Below are positions 1 through 8,390 of a DNA stretch of 64,000 bases, one piece after another. The position numbers were made by a program, and so were the translations under genes. Source of the stretch: Streptomyces flaveolus (GTDB taxonomy: Bacteria; Actinomycetota; Actinomycetes; Streptomycetales; Streptomycetaceae); contig NZ_BMRV01000017.1 of NCBI RefSeq assembly GCF_014648815.1, positions 1 to 64,000 of the forward strand, read 5' to 3'. Each line of letters begins with the position of its first letter. Position 1 is the first letter of the stretch. The notes under the pieces were generated by a model. The model saw only the letters and a list, made by a program, of their open reading frames with translations, was not told where the DNA came from and ran no database searches.

Positions 1-53
1 TCCGGCACGCCGGTGAGGTGGTGCTCGGTAGCCCGCGCGATCGTGGTCGCCAT
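1..53 (-). CDS. 5' end of an unidentified gene running off the left edge
   Basis: An ATG at 53-51 on the minus strand follows a good AGGGAGG ribosome binding site and opens a frame that reads MATTIARATEHHLTGVP before leaving the window. Seventeen codons are too few to name a family. It is transcribed in the same direction as the anti-sigma and STAS pair just upstream of it, with about 90 bases between, so it could be a third member of that unit. Confidence 0.5.
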   Translation of the reverse strand, partial: MATTIARATEHHLTGVP

Positions 54-145
54 GATGTGCCCTCCCTGTCGGTCGGCCCTGTCACTGTCCCTTATCGGCC
101 GACGACAGGGCGCATACCCCGGTCCCCGGCTCGCACACCTGCGCC

Positions 146-1084
146 TTACGTGTGCGGCAACCCGAGGTGGAAGCGGACCGCCGTGCCGTCGTCCGTCGTG
201 TGCGTCCGCACCAGATCGGCGACGTAGTGGACGAGCAGCAGTCCGCGTCCGCCGATCTGCCCCCGCTCCGGCGGCCGGCGGCCGGCGAGCGGATCGGTGA
301 GCCGACCCCTGTCACGGACTTCGCACACCACCTGCCCCGCCTCGGCCCAGACGGCGAGAGTCCCGTGGCCGCCGCCGTGCACCACGCTGTTGGTGGTCAG
401 TTCGGCCACGGCCAGCTCCAGGTCCGGCAGCCGCCGCTCGGCCAGCCCCAGCGACGTGGCACGCTCCACGGCGAAGCCGCGGGCGGCGGGCAGCTCCCCG
501 GCGCCGAACGCGAACACGGCGGCATCCGGCGGGGCCGTCAGCGGCTCGTTGTAGCGGGCGACGACCGAGGGCCAGTCGTAGGCCTCGCTGGCCGCCTCAC
601 GGCCGTCGGCGATGACCGTCGGATGCGTGCGCAACGCGTCGGCCAGGACGTCCGGGGCCAGCCGGGACTCGTCGTACGGACACAGGATCGTCGCGGAGCG
701 GCCGGTGAAGGCCGCGTTGATCAGCGCCTCGTGCTGGGCGCACGCCGGGTACTCCGCGCTGCTGCGCCCGGCCCAGATCGGCTCGCCGATGATGCGCACC
801 CGTGTCCCCGCGTGCTCGTCGGCGAACGCCCTGAGGACCCTGGGGATGATCCGCCCCGGATTGCGTCCGGCGTCCGTCATGTCCAGAAACAGGACGCTCC
901 GGGCCCGCGTTCCCAGGCCCGCCCTGATCAGCTCCAGGTTGGGTCCGGGAACGGCCACCGCCACCGGTTCGCCGGCTTCCAGCCCCTCGCGGACGAACGA
1001 CACCGTGTGGTCGGTGTACTCCCGCTCCGAGCGGTAGAAGAGCGCCGGGTGCGCGAACAACTCGTCCGTGGTCACCGTGCTCAT
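146..1084 (-). CDS. MEDS-domain sensor with anti-sigma-type ATPase domain
   Basis: A 312-residue cytoplasmic protein in two parts. Residues about 8-165 match the MEDS sensory domain (ALFYRSEREYTDHTVSFVREG at the start; the DcmR-type sensor fold). Residues about 195-305 are a GHKL ATPase of the RsbW type, with N-box residues in ELTTNSVVHGG and the glycine lid GGRGLLLV. Proteins of this build usually bind sigma factors or STAS anti-antagonists and use the MEDS part to sense a ligand. Its ATG overlaps the stop of the upstream STAS gene by four bases (ATGA), so the two are translationally coupled and probably work as partners. The ligand and the target sigma factor cannot be told from the sequence. 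Confidence 0.85.
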   Translation of the reverse strand: MSTVTTDELFAHPALFYRSEREYTDHTVSFVREGLEAGEPVAVAVPGPNLELIRAGLGTRARSVLFLDMTDAGRNPGRIIPRVLRAFADEHAGTRVRIIGEPIWAGRSSAEYPACAQHEALINAAFTGRSATILCPYDESRLAPDVLADALRTHPTVIADGREAASEAYDWPSVVARYNEPLTAPPDAAVFAFGAGELPAARGFAVERATSLGLAERRLPDLELAVAELTTNSVVHGGGHGTLAVWAEAGQVVCEVRDRGRLTDPLAGRRPPERGQIGGRGLLLVHYVADLVRTHTTDDGTAVRFHLGLPHT

Positions 1085-1434
1085 CGGGCGGCCACCTCGA
1101 TCCCGCGCAGCGACGGCCAGAACATCTCCAGCACGCGTGGCAGCTGGGGCGGGGGCTGCTCCACCACGACCCGGCCGCCGGGCAGGTTCATGGCCGTGAC
1201 GGCGAGCGCCGCCACCCCGGCCACGTCGACGAAGCGCACCCCCGACAGCTCCACGTAGGAGACGTCCGCGTGCCGCCGGGACAGCTCGGCGAGGGCCTCT
1301 TCCCAGGACGAGCGGGTGATCACGTTGATCTCTCCGCGGGCGCGGATGCCGGGGCGTCCGGACAACGGTCCCACCTCCAGCACGGCTCCGTCCCTCGACC
1401 GGGCGGGACGGCCCCTGTCGTGAGTGCCATCCAC
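1081..1434 (-). CDS. STAS-domain anti-anti-sigma-like protein
   Basis: A 117-residue protein. The GTG start at 1434 is chosen because GAAGGAG lies seven bases upstream; a longer reading frame exists but has no ribosome binding site. Residues about 35-110 form a STAS fold, with the core VSYVELSGVRFVDVAGVAAL. In classical RsbV/SpoIIAA antagonists the helix-capping motif is D-S-x-G and the serine is phosphorylated by the partner kinase; here it reads D-V-A-G, so the acceptor serine is missing. The protein may therefore be a constitutive binder or a scaffold rather than a phospho-switch. It is coupled to the MEDS/ATPase gene downstream. Confidence 0.8.
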   Translation of the reverse strand: MDGTHDRGRPARSRDGAVLEVGPLSGRPGIRARGEINVITRSSWEEALAELSRRHADVSYVELSGVRFVDVAGVAALAVTAMNLPGGRVVVEQPPPQLPRVLEMFWPSLRGIEVAAR

Positions 1435-1670
1435 ACTCGATCTCCTTCGGAAAACCGCCGGGCCCAATTCGCCGCCCCCCTCGACACGGGCCGGAGGGAG
1501 GCTCAGACCAGGCAGCCTAGCGCGAGCGGCGACCTGGTCCGGCCGTGCGGGGCCCAGGCCCGGGGCACCGGCGCGCCGGTCGCTACGCCGGAGTGGGGAC
1601 AAACCATGCGACTGGGGCACGAAGCGGGGAACAAGACAGGGGAGTGTGTCCTGGGAAGGGAAGACGAGCC

Positions 1671-2027
1671 ATGTTCGAGGCTGACAACATTCGTGACTGG
1701 CGTGGCCAAGACGTCGTCGACAGCGGCGGCCACAGGATCGGGAGTCTGGAGTCCATCTACGTCGACACCGCCACCGACCGGCCCGCGTTCGCCGCGGTCA
1801 CCATCGGCCTCCCGACCCGCCGCCGGCTGGTGTTCGTCCCGCTGGAGAAGGCCACGGTCGGTCCGGACTACCTGAAGGTGACCTACGACAAGGGGCTGGT
1901 CAAGTCCGCGCCGGGGATCGACCCGGACGGTGAACTGGCGGCAGATGCGGAAAGCGCGGTCTTCGCCCACTACGACCTGCCCTACGAGCAGGGCAGCCGC
2001 GGCGAACGCCGGCTGGCCCGGCGCTGA
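1671..2027 (+). CDS. PRC-barrel domain protein
   Basis: A 118-residue soluble protein. The ATG at 1671 follows GGGAAGGGA. Residues 5-80 fit the PRC-barrel pattern (IRDWRGQDVVDSGGHRIGSL, then the beta-rich FVPLEKATVG). PRC-barrel proteins in actinobacteria are small, stress-associated and of poorly defined role; some bind RNA or membranes. It is followed 34 bases later by a small membrane protein gene on the same strand, so the two may be co-transcribed. There is no signal peptide. Confidence 0.75.
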   Translation: MFEADNIRDWRGQDVVDSGGHRIGSLESIYVDTATDRPAFAAVTIGLPTRRRLVFVPLEKATVGPDYLKVTYDKGLVKSAPGIDPDGELAADAESAVFAHYDLPYEQGSRGERRLARR

Positions 2028-2061
2028 GCCGTCGCGAGAACCCGCCCGAGGGGAGTCGACC

Positions 2062-2226
2062 GTGAGCCTGTTCCTCCTGCTGTTGCTGGTGGCGCTCGTC
2101 CTGGGAGTGATCGGAGTGGCCGCCGAGGGACTGTTCTACTTGTTCGTCATCGGGGTCGCCGTCCTGATCGTCGACCTGATCCTGGTCGGGGTGCGCCTCG
2201 GACGCCGGGGCGGGCCCGCACGCTGA
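2062..2226 (+). CDS. small integral membrane protein, 54 residues
   Basis: The GTG start at 2062 is preceded by GAGGGGAG. The product is 54 residues and almost wholly hydrophobic: one segment at residues 2-23, a second at about 26-45, then a basic tail (RLGRRGGPAR) expected to sit in the cytoplasm. Proteins of this hydrophobic-hairpin type are common next to stress genes in Streptomyces but have no assigned function. A bidirectional terminator follows eight bases after the stop. Confidence 0.7.
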   Translation: MSLFLLLLLVALVLGVIGVAAEGLFYLFVIGVAVLIVDLILVGVRLGRRGGPAR

Positions 2227-2233
2227 GCACCCG

Positions 2234-2268
2234 GGGCCCGGCCGTGTCTCCACGAGGCGGCCGGGCCC
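2234..2268. terminator. bidirectional hairpin terminator
   Basis: GGGCCCGGCCG at 2234-2244 pairs perfectly with CGGCCGGGCCC at 2258-2268 around a 13-base loop. It lies between convergent genes, the small membrane protein and dps. Confidence 0.75.
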
Positions 2269-2276
2269 TCGGCGGG

Positions 2277-2852
2277 TCACCGCCCGCTCTGGCCGAGCTC
2301 CGAGCCCCGCGCGGCGCCCTCCGCCTCGGACTCCGCGCCGCCCGTCGCCAGGGTGCCCCCGGCCGTCTCCAGGTGGGCCCGCACGAACCACTGGAACTGC
2401 TCCAGGTCGCGCAGCTGCCCGATCAGCAGGTCCTCCGTGGCGGGGTCGATCTCACCGGCCTCCTTGACCGCGGCGCGCACCCCCTCGATCACACCGGTGT
2501 ACACCACGTCGAGCGCGCCCAGGTGGGCGATGGCGTCCGCCCGGCCGATGGAGTAGTCGTCCCAGTTCCGCTCAGCCACCAGGGCCCCGGGCGTCCCCTG
2601 CGCCACGCCGCCGAGCGCGGCGATGCGCTCCGCGACGTCGTCCGCCATCTCGCGCACCTGGTCGACCTGCGGGTCGATCATCTCGTGCACGGCGATGAAG
2701 TGCGGACCCACGACGTTCCAGTGGACGTGCTTGAGCGTGAGGTGCAGGTCGTTGAGCGCGTGCAGGCGCAGGCGCAGCACGCCGATCAGCCGCCCGGCGG
2801 CCTCGCGCTCGATGCCGGGGACCGTGTACTTCGGGGTCAGGTCGTGCGTCAT
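2277..2852 (-). CDS. dps: Dps-family ferritin-like DNA protection protein
   Basis: A 191-residue Dps protein, which stores iron by oxidising ferrous iron with peroxide and can protect DNA. The ferroxidase signature is clear: HWNVVGPHFIAVHEMIDPQV followed by the AER of DDVAERI, with the conserved His and Asp/Glu ligands in place. Length and the single ferritin-like helix bundle are normal for Dps. The start is taken at 2852 (MTHDLTP). An in-frame ATG at 2888 would add 12 residues; the ribosome binding sites of both are only moderate. It probably serves oxidative stress, as does the katG locus 16 kb away. Confidence 0.85.
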   Translation of the reverse strand: MTHDLTPKYTVPGIEREAAGRLIGVLRLRLHALNDLHLTLKHVHWNVVGPHFIAVHEMIDPQVDQVREMADDVAERIAALGGVAQGTPGALVAERNWDDYSIGRADAIAHLGALDVVYTGVIEGVRAAVKEAGEIDPATEDLLIGQLRDLEQFQWFVRAHLETAGGTLATGGAESEAEGAARGSELGQSGR

Positions 2853-2967
2853 GGCGGGCTTCAGCTCCTGATCTGTCGTGTACGGCATTGCACCTGCACG
2901 AATGCCCCGCTTCGGCGACGGCAGACATAACCGGACGTCTCCCTTCACCGGCTCGCGCGGCGGCCGG

Positions 2968-3573
2968 TCAGGACGGTGGAGCGGGCAGGGGCGTCGCGGC
3001 GAGCGCGCGGGCCGCGTGGACGAGGTTGGACGCCATGGCCCTGCCCGTGGAGGTCGACCAGTCGTGACCGCGATCGTCGTCCAGGTAGTCGGGCCCGGGT
3101 CCGGGGCCGAGGTGCCAGTACGTCCAGGCCTGGCCGGGGACGGTGAAGCCGATGTCGCCGAGCGCGCCGTTGATCTCGCTGATGACGTGGTGGGCGCCGT
3201 CCTCGTTGCCGGTGACCAGGACACCGGCGACACGGTTGTAGGCGACGGGTCGCCCTTCGGCGTCGGTCTCGCCGAGCATCGCGTCCATGCGCTCGAGGAC
3301 GCGCTGGGCGACCGAGGAGGGGCGGCCGAGCCACGTCGGCGACGCCATGATCAGGATCTGCGCCGCCAGCAGCTTCTCGTGCACGCCCGGCCAGTCGTCG
3401 CCGTCGCCCATGTCGGTCGCCACGCCCGGCTTCAGATGCAGGTCGACGGCCCGCACGACGTCCACCTCCACCCCGTGCCCCTTCAGGGACGCGATGACCG
3501 TGGCGGCCAGGGCCTCGGTGTTCGACGGCTGGGGCGACGGCTTGAGGGTGCAGTTGATGACGAGTGCGCGCAT
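2968..3573 (-). CDS. flavodoxin-fold NAD(P)H-dependent FMN reductase-like protein
   Basis: A 201-residue flavodoxin-like protein. The ATG at 3573 has a strong GGGAGGGA site. The N-terminus MRALVINCTLKPSPQPSNTE is the phosphate-binding loop of the NADPH-dependent FMN reductase family, and MASPTWLGRPSSVAQRVLER is the second flavin contact. Family members reduce flavins, quinones or azo compounds. The gene lies 115 bases upstream of dps on the same strand and could share its transcript, which would fit a redox-stress role. The substrate is not known. Confidence 0.75.
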   Translation of the reverse strand: MRALVINCTLKPSPQPSNTEALAATVIASLKGHGVEVDVVRAVDLHLKPGVATDMGDGDDWPGVHEKLLAAQILIMASPTWLGRPSSVAQRVLERMDAMLGETDAEGRPVAYNRVAGVLVTGNEDGAHHVISEINGALGDIGFTVPGQAWTYWHLGPGPGPDYLDDDRGHDWSTSTGRAMASNLVHAARALAATPLPAPPS

Positions 3574-3913
3574 GAGTCCCTCCCTTCCCCGGGCGGCGGG
3601 GCCGGGCGACGCACCGGCCCGGCCCTTCACCCGCCTGCCCCACCCCGGGGCACCGCCGTGGTGTTCCCCTCAGGTGCCGTCGGCGGCCGGCAGGGGGCGG
3701 ACGGTGAGGATCTGCTGGGCGTGTCCGACCGGACCCGTGAGGTCGTGCAGCACGGTGCTGGTGATGCCCTGGGGTACGTGCCAGGGCCACCCACCTGGCC
3801 GGGGGCTGCCCCGCCGGGGTGTGAGAGGGCGCGGCAGCGACCTGGGTGTGGGGTCGTCACCGGGGCGCCGTAATCGCTTCGTCCGTCTGCGGCACGGGAG
3901 TTAGGGTCCCGGC
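3574..3913. other. intergenic stretch with a coding-like remnant
   Basis: No intact gene is visible. On the minus strand, about 3782-3671, one frame shows coding-like composition: 36 codons ending in a stop with more than 90% G or C at third positions, reading VPQGITSTVLHDLTGPVG near the middle. I find no ATG or GTG start for it, so it may be the end of a decayed gene. The region also holds the start-proximal DNA of the two divergent neighbours. Confidence 0.35.
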
Positions 3914-4720
3914 ATGAACTCCGCAACCGTGCGCGGCACCACGATCGGCTACGACGACGTCGGTCCCTCGACCGGACTCCCCGTCCTCCTGATCCACGGG
4001 CACCCCTTCGACCGCACCCTGTGGGCGCCCCAGGTCACGGCGCTGACGGAGGCGGGTCACCGCGTCGTCACGCCCGACCTCCGCGGCTACGGCCGCAGCG
4101 GTGTGACCCCCGGCAAGGTCCTCCTCGCCGACTTCGCCGACGACCTCGCCGCGCTGCTGGACCACCTCGACATCGAGCGGGCGGTCGTCGGCGGCGTCTC
4201 CATGGGCGGCCAGATCACCATGGAGTTCCAGCTGCGCCACCCGGAGCGCCTGCGGGCCCTCGTCCTCTCCGACACCTCCGCGCCCGCGGAGACCGCCGAG
4301 GGCAGGCTGTTCCGCAACCGGCTGGCCGACAGGCTGCTCGCCGAGGGCATGGACGGCTACGCGCACGAGGTCATCGGCAAGATGCTCGCCGACTACAACG
4401 TCACCGCGATGCCGGACGTGGCCGCACGGGTCCTCGAGATGATGTGCGCCACCGATCCACGCGGTGCCGCGGCGGCCCTGCGCGGGCGGGCCGAGCGCCC
4501 CGACTACCGGGACGTCCTGGCCGGCGTGGAGGTACCGGTGCTGATCGTCGTCGGCGCGGACGACGTCTACACCCCGGTCGCGGAGGCCGAGGCCATCCGG
4601 CGCCTCGTCCCGCACGCCACCCTGGCCGTCATCGAGAAGGCAGGCCATCTCCCCGGCGCCGAGCAGCCCGACCGCTTCAACGCCGTCCTGCTGGACTTCC
4701 TCGCCGAGAGGGTGGGCTGA
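3914..4720 (+). CDS. alpha/beta hydrolase
   Basis: A 268-residue single-domain alpha/beta hydrolase. The oxyanion strand LLIHGHPFD (about 26-33), the nucleophile elbow GGVSMGG with Ser96, an acid in VGADDVYTP (Asp216 or 217) and His245 in KAGHLPGAEQP make a complete catalytic triad. The closest general type is the 3-oxoadipate enol-lactonase/esterase group, which hydrolyses lactones and esters, but the substrate cannot be read from the sequence. The protein is cytoplasmic, with no signal peptide. It stands alone between the flavoprotein gene and the FAD-domain gene. Confidence 0.8.
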   Translation: MNSATVRGTTIGYDDVGPSTGLPVLLIHGHPFDRTLWAPQVTALTEAGHRVVTPDLRGYGRSGVTPGKVLLADFADDLAALLDHLDIERAVVGGVSMGGQITMEFQLRHPERLRALVLSDTSAPAETAEGRLFRNRLADRLLAEGMDGYAHEVIGKMLADYNVTAMPDVAARVLEMMCATDPRGAAAALRGRAERPDYRDVLAGVEVPVLIVVGADDVYTPVAEAEAIRRLVPHATLAVIEKAGHLPGAEQPDRFNAVLLDFLAERVG

Positions 4721-4864
4721 CCGGCCGGGCCGCCTTCCCGAGCGGGAGGCGCTCCGGCGCGCGAGAGGCGCACACCGACCGGGCATGAGCCCTGTACGCG
4801 CCCCTGTGGCCGTGCGGACAATACGACAGGACCGCCGACTCCCCGGGAAAGCAGGTCGATCGCC

Positions 4865-5587
4865 GTGCTGTTGCGTCTGCCCACGTCCGTGACCGAGGCA
4901 CAGGAGTGCATGGCCGACGGGGCGGTGCCCATCGGCGGGGCCACGCTCGTGTGGGCCACCTGGCAACGGGACGGCTTCCCGGACCAGGCCATGTCGCTGC
5001 GCAACCTCCCGGAGGCGACCGTGGTCGGGCCCGGGACGCTGGGCGGAGCCGTGGTGCTGCACCAGGTCGACGACCGCGTGCCGGAGGTGCTGCGCCGGGC
5101 GGCCGGTTCCGTGGGCACCGGGGCCGTGCGCCGGACGGCCACGGTAGGCGGCAACCTCGTCGGCAGCAGCCTGCGTTGCCTGCTCCCCGCCGCCCTCGTC
5201 CTGGACGCACACGCCACCGTGCTGGGCTCCGACGGTGCCTACGAGACCGACCTGAACGAGGTCGTGGCCAAGCGTCATCTGCTGCTCGCCCTGCACTGGC
5301 GCGCCCCCGTGGCCAGCGGTTACCACAAGCAGCCCGCCGAAGCCGGCGGACCGCCGCCCCTGGTCGTCGCCACCGCCGTGCACGCCGACGCCGAGGGGCG
5401 GCACCACCTGCGGGTGGCCGTCCGCGACGGCTACGAGGTGCTCGGCGGGAGCACCGCGTGCGACGACGGAGCCGACCAGGTCCTCGGCGCCCTGGAGCGA
5501 ACGGATGTCGGCGCGCTTCCCCCGCAGGCGCGGGAGGTGGTGCGCCGGCAGGTCGCCGGCGTCCTCGCGGACGCGGCCGGCCGTTGA
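4865..5587 (+). CDS. stand-alone FAD-binding subunit of the xanthine/CO dehydrogenase type
   Basis: A 240-residue protein matching the FAD-binding domain of the molybdenum hydroxylase family (CoxM/XdhB type). The two pyrophosphate-binding motifs are present: IGGATLVWA at about 22-30 and TATVGGNLVGSS at about 91-102. Normally this subunit sits in an operon with a 2Fe-2S subunit and a molybdopterin subunit; neither is nearby, and the flanking genes are unrelated. It is therefore an orphan that either serves a complex encoded elsewhere or has been repurposed. The GTG start at 4865 has only a weak ribosome binding site. Confidence 0.75.
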   Translation: MLLRLPTSVTEAQECMADGAVPIGGATLVWATWQRDGFPDQAMSLRNLPEATVVGPGTLGGAVVLHQVDDRVPEVLRRAAGSVGTGAVRRTATVGGNLVGSSLRCLLPAALVLDAHATVLGSDGAYETDLNEVVAKRHLLLALHWRAPVASGYHKQPAEAGGPPPLVVATAVHADAEGRHHLRVAVRDGYEVLGGSTACDDGADQVLGALERTDVGALPPQAREVVRRQVAGVLADAAGR

Positions 5588-5620
5588 CGTCGCGGCTGGC
5601 CGGCCGCCCCGCGGCCCGGC

Positions 5621-6493
5621 TCAGCCGTTGGCGAGCGCCTTGACGCGGTCCAGCGCCCCGTTGAACTTGTCGTGGTCCCCGACGGTCGGCCCGGTCGAGG
5701 TGTACTGCCACATGGTGTGGACGTCCCAGCCGGCCGGGAGTTCGCCCACCGACGAGGCGTACCGGGCGATCCAGAGCGGTGTCGTGGAGCCGAAGCCGCT
5801 GTAGTTCCCGGTGCACTGCTTCCACCAGTTGGTGGAGGTGTAGATGGCGGCGTCCCGTCCCGTGCGCGCCTTGTACCGGTCGAGGAAGTCCTTGATCCAG
5901 CCGACCATCTGACTGGTCGTCCTGCCGTAGCAGGTGGCGCCGTACGGGTTGTACTCGATGTCCAGGACACCCGGCAGTGTCCTGCCGTCCTTGGACCAGG
6001 CACCGCCGTGGTCGACGAAGTAGTCGGCCTGGGCGGCGCCGCCGGCGGTGTCCGGCGTCGCGAAGTGGTACGCGCCGCGGACCATGCCGACGTCGTACGA
6101 ACCGCCGTACTGCTGTGTGTAGTAGGGATTGCGGTAGGACGTGCCCTCGGTGGCCTTCACATAGGCCCACCTCACCCCGCTGCTCCACAGGGTCGACCAG
6201 GCGACGTTGCCCTGATGGCTGGAGACGTCCACGCCCTCGGTCTGCGTGGCCCTGGTGTCGGTGGGCCGTCCCTGCTCGCCCTCGTGGGCCAGCACGCCAC
6301 GGCCCATGTAGGCCGTACCGCGGACGGGTGTTCCGCCGGACGCGTCGGCCGAGGCGGGCACGGCGCACAGGGCGAGGAGGAGGGACGGGGTGGCGAGGGC
6401 GACGCCTGACGTGAGCAGGCGTGAGTGGCGGGAAGCCACGGCTATGGGTCTGCGCATGCGTCCCATCCGATCCGTTGTCAGGCCGGACCGCAT
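5621..6493 (-). CDS. secreted GH25 muramidase (lysozyme)
   Basis: A 290-residue exported lysozyme that cleaves the beta-1,4 bond between MurNAc and GlcNAc. An Arg-rich N-terminus and hydrophobic stretch ending in CAVPASADA form a signal peptide. The mature GH25 domain begins at GVDVSSHQGN, which carries the first catalytic Asp, and GVLDIEYNPYG carries the D-x-E pair. The fold runs to the C-terminus, with no cell-wall binding repeats. In-frame ATGs at 6466 and 6457 are possible alternative starts; the ribosome binding sites do not decide. Likely uses are self-wall remodelling or lysis of competitors. Confidence 0.85.
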   Translation of the reverse strand: MRSGLTTDRMGRMRRPIAVASRHSRLLTSGVALATPSLLLALCAVPASADASGGTPVRGTAYMGRGVLAHEGEQGRPTDTRATQTEGVDVSSHQGNVAWSTLWSSGVRWAYVKATEGTSYRNPYYTQQYGGSYDVGMVRGAYHFATPDTAGGAAQADYFVDHGGAWSKDGRTLPGVLDIEYNPYGATCYGRTTSQMVGWIKDFLDRYKARTGRDAAIYTSTNWWKQCTGNYSGFGSTTPLWIARYASSVGELPAGWDVHTMWQYTSTGPTVGDHDKFNGALDRVKALANG

Positions 6494-6627
6494 CTCACAC
6501 TCACCCGGACGGCGTGGAGGCCGTCGCCGCCGCCCCGCCGCGCCTTGCCGGTCCCCGGCATCGTCGCCGGTGCCGCCTTCGCCGCCGGCAAGGCCGGGGG
6601 CGACCGCGTCGTGGCCGCCCTCCGTGG

Positions 6628-7353
6628 TCAGACGCGGGTGTCGTACTCGGCCCGGACGCGCAGCAGTTCGGACACGTCCGAGCCGGTCGCGAGCTCGCGC
6701 GGCGCCGTGCCGCGCCGGAACAGCCGGGCGTCGCGTTCTCCGCCGAGCACGGCCCGGTCGCCCTCGACCCGCAGCCAGGATCCCTCCCGCAGGCCCAGTA
6801 CCGGCACGTCGTTCTCCTCCAGGAACTCCGTCAGCCGCTCCTCACGGGTCTCGCCCTTGTGCGTAGAGGCCGGGTCCGGGTCGAGGTAGTGCGGGTTGAT
6901 CTGGAACGGGACCAGGCCGAGTGCCTCGAAGGACGGGGGCTCGACGATCGGCATGTCGTTGGTGGTCCGCAGCGACGGCGCCGCCATGTTGGTGCCCGCG
7001 CTGGCCCCCATGTACGGCAGCCCGTCCGTCACCGCCCTGATCAGCGCCTTTCGCAGACCCGTGCGGTACAGCGCGCTCAGCAGCCGGAAGGAGTTGCCCC
7101 CGCCGACGAACACCGCGTCCGCCTCGCCCAGCCGCGCGACCGGGTCGCCGCCCTCGTGCACGCCCCGCACGTCGATGCCCGCACCGGCCAGCGCGCCCCG
7201 CACCTTGGCGGTGTAGGCGTCGTGGTCGGCGAGGGCGTAGGGCACGAACGCCAGCCGGGCCCCGGTGGGCAGGAAGCCGGTGACGGTGTCGAGGGCGTGT
7301 TCCAGGTAGCCGCGGCCGTACTGGGTGGAGTTGGACAGGAGCAGCAGATTCAC
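6628..7353 (-). CDS. pepE: peptidase E, S51 family dipeptidase
   Basis: A 241-residue cytoplasmic serine peptidase of family S51, which splits dipeptides and tripeptides with an N-terminal aspartate. The nucleophile elbow GASAGTN places Ser118, and the catalytic His155 lies in FQINPHYLDP. The glycine-rich FVGGGNSFRLL is also typical. The gene begins 40 bases after the IclR regulator gene on the same strand and is probably co-transcribed with it. That ties it to the DUF1177/permease/M20 set reading the other way. Confidence 0.85.
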   Translation of the reverse strand: MNLLLLSNSTQYGRGYLEHALDTVTGFLPTGARLAFVPYALADHDAYTAKVRGALAGAGIDVRGVHEGGDPVARLGEADAVFVGGGNSFRLLSALYRTGLRKALIRAVTDGLPYMGASAGTNMAAPSLRTTNDMPIVEPPSFEALGLVPFQINPHYLDPDPASTHKGETREERLTEFLEENDVPVLGLREGSWLRVEGDRAVLGGERDARLFRRGTAPRELATGSDVSELLRVRAEYDTRV

Positions 7354-7393
7354 GGGGTCGACCTCTTCGGGGGTGGTTCGGTGGATCGGTGGG

Positions 7394-8215
7394 TCAGGCG
7401 GTGCGGGACCGCGGGCGGCGGTGCGGCTGCGGCGGATGCGTCAGACGCCGCTCCAGCAGCCGTGCGGCCCGGCGCAGCGCGTCGAGCCGGTCCTCGGGCC
7501 CCTCGGGGAAGCGCTCCTTCGCGGCGCCGAGGCTCAGGCTGCCGTACGGCTCGGAGCCGAGGAAGACCGGGACGGCGACGGTTCCGATACCCGCGTCGTA
7601 CTCCCCGACCGTCCAGGCGTAACCCTGCGCGCGCACCTGGCGGAACTCGCGTTCCAGCTGGTCGGGGTCGGTGACCGTGCGCTCGGTGAAGCGCGCCATG
7701 GGGCGCCCGCGGAACAGCCGGTGGCGCTGGTCGTCGGCGAGGAAGGCGTAGAACGACTTGCTGGTGGCGCCGGCGTGCGCCGGATACAGCTCGCCGACCA
7801 GCGGGTAGTAGCGCAACGGCCCCTCCTCGCCCTCGACGGCCGCCACACAGCGCATGTGGAAGCTGTCGGGCAGGCAGAACAGCACCGTGTCGCCCGTCGC
7901 GGCCCGCAGCTCCTGGAGCACCGGTTCCGCGAGCAGTTCCAGGGACCCCGAGCGCTCCCACAGCCGGCCCAGGCGCAGCGCGGCCGGGCCGATCCGGTAC
8001 CGCCGGGTCGCCGGGTCGGAGACCAGGAAGCCGCGTCCCGCGAGCGTGGAGAGCAGCCGCTGGGCCACCGAGGTGTCCCAGCCGAACTCGGTGGCGATCT
8101 CCGTGACGCCCCAGTCGGGCCGCGAGCGCTCGAACGCCAGCAGCACCAGCAGGGCGCGGTCGACGGTCTGCAGGGCCCCGGCCGGAGTCTTCCGGTCGTC
8201 GGGCTGACCCGTCAC
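7394..8215 (-). CDS. IclR-family transcriptional regulator
   Basis: A 273-residue regulator. The GTG at 8215 is chosen because GAGAGGAG lies five bases upstream; an upstream in-frame ATG has no such site. A winged helix occupies about residues 15-75 (TVDRALLVLLAFERS, then VAQRLLSTLAGRGFL) and an IclR effector-binding domain follows, with the typical LPDSFHMRCVAAVEG and AGATSKSFYAFL segments. It is divergent from the DUF1177 gene, with 175 bases between, and should control that operon in response to a small metabolite. pepE lies downstream in the same unit. Confidence 0.85.
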   Translation of the reverse strand: MTGQPDDRKTPAGALQTVDRALLVLLAFERSRPDWGVTEIATEFGWDTSVAQRLLSTLAGRGFLVSDPATRRYRIGPAALRLGRLWERSGSLELLAEPVLQELRAATGDTVLFCLPDSFHMRCVAAVEGEEGPLRYYPLVGELYPAHAGATSKSFYAFLADDQRHRLFRGRPMARFTERTVTDPDQLEREFRQVRAQGYAWTVGEYDAGIGTVAVPVFLGSEPYGSLSLGAAKERFPEGPEDRLDALRRAARLLERRLTHPPQPHRRPRSRTA

Positions 8216-8390
8216 GGCAGCTCCTCTCACTCGCTCGCCGGCTCCGCAGCCTCCCGGCTGCTCGTCCGGCCCGCCCCATCTCGCCATTCAGACAGCGATT
8301 GCAGATAGCGGGAAACAGTTGCGGAGAACGTTAGTGGATCCGGAACCTTCTGTCAGCACCGCCCCCGGGTGCGGATCAGGAGAACTGCCC

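Noticed and set aside
3857..5407. A 516-codon minus-strand frame
   Set aside because: It mirrors the alpha/beta hydrolase and FAD-domain genes, whose catalytic motifs are intact on the plus strand.
5593..5627. Hairpin between the FAD-domain and GH25 genes as a terminator
   Set aside because: The stem has several mismatches and overlaps the GH25 stop codon, so I did not list it.
6494..6627. Possible short coding piece between the GH25 and PepE genes
   Set aside because: One plus-strand frame reads plausibly for about 30 residues but has no start with a ribosome binding site and runs into the antisense of pepE.
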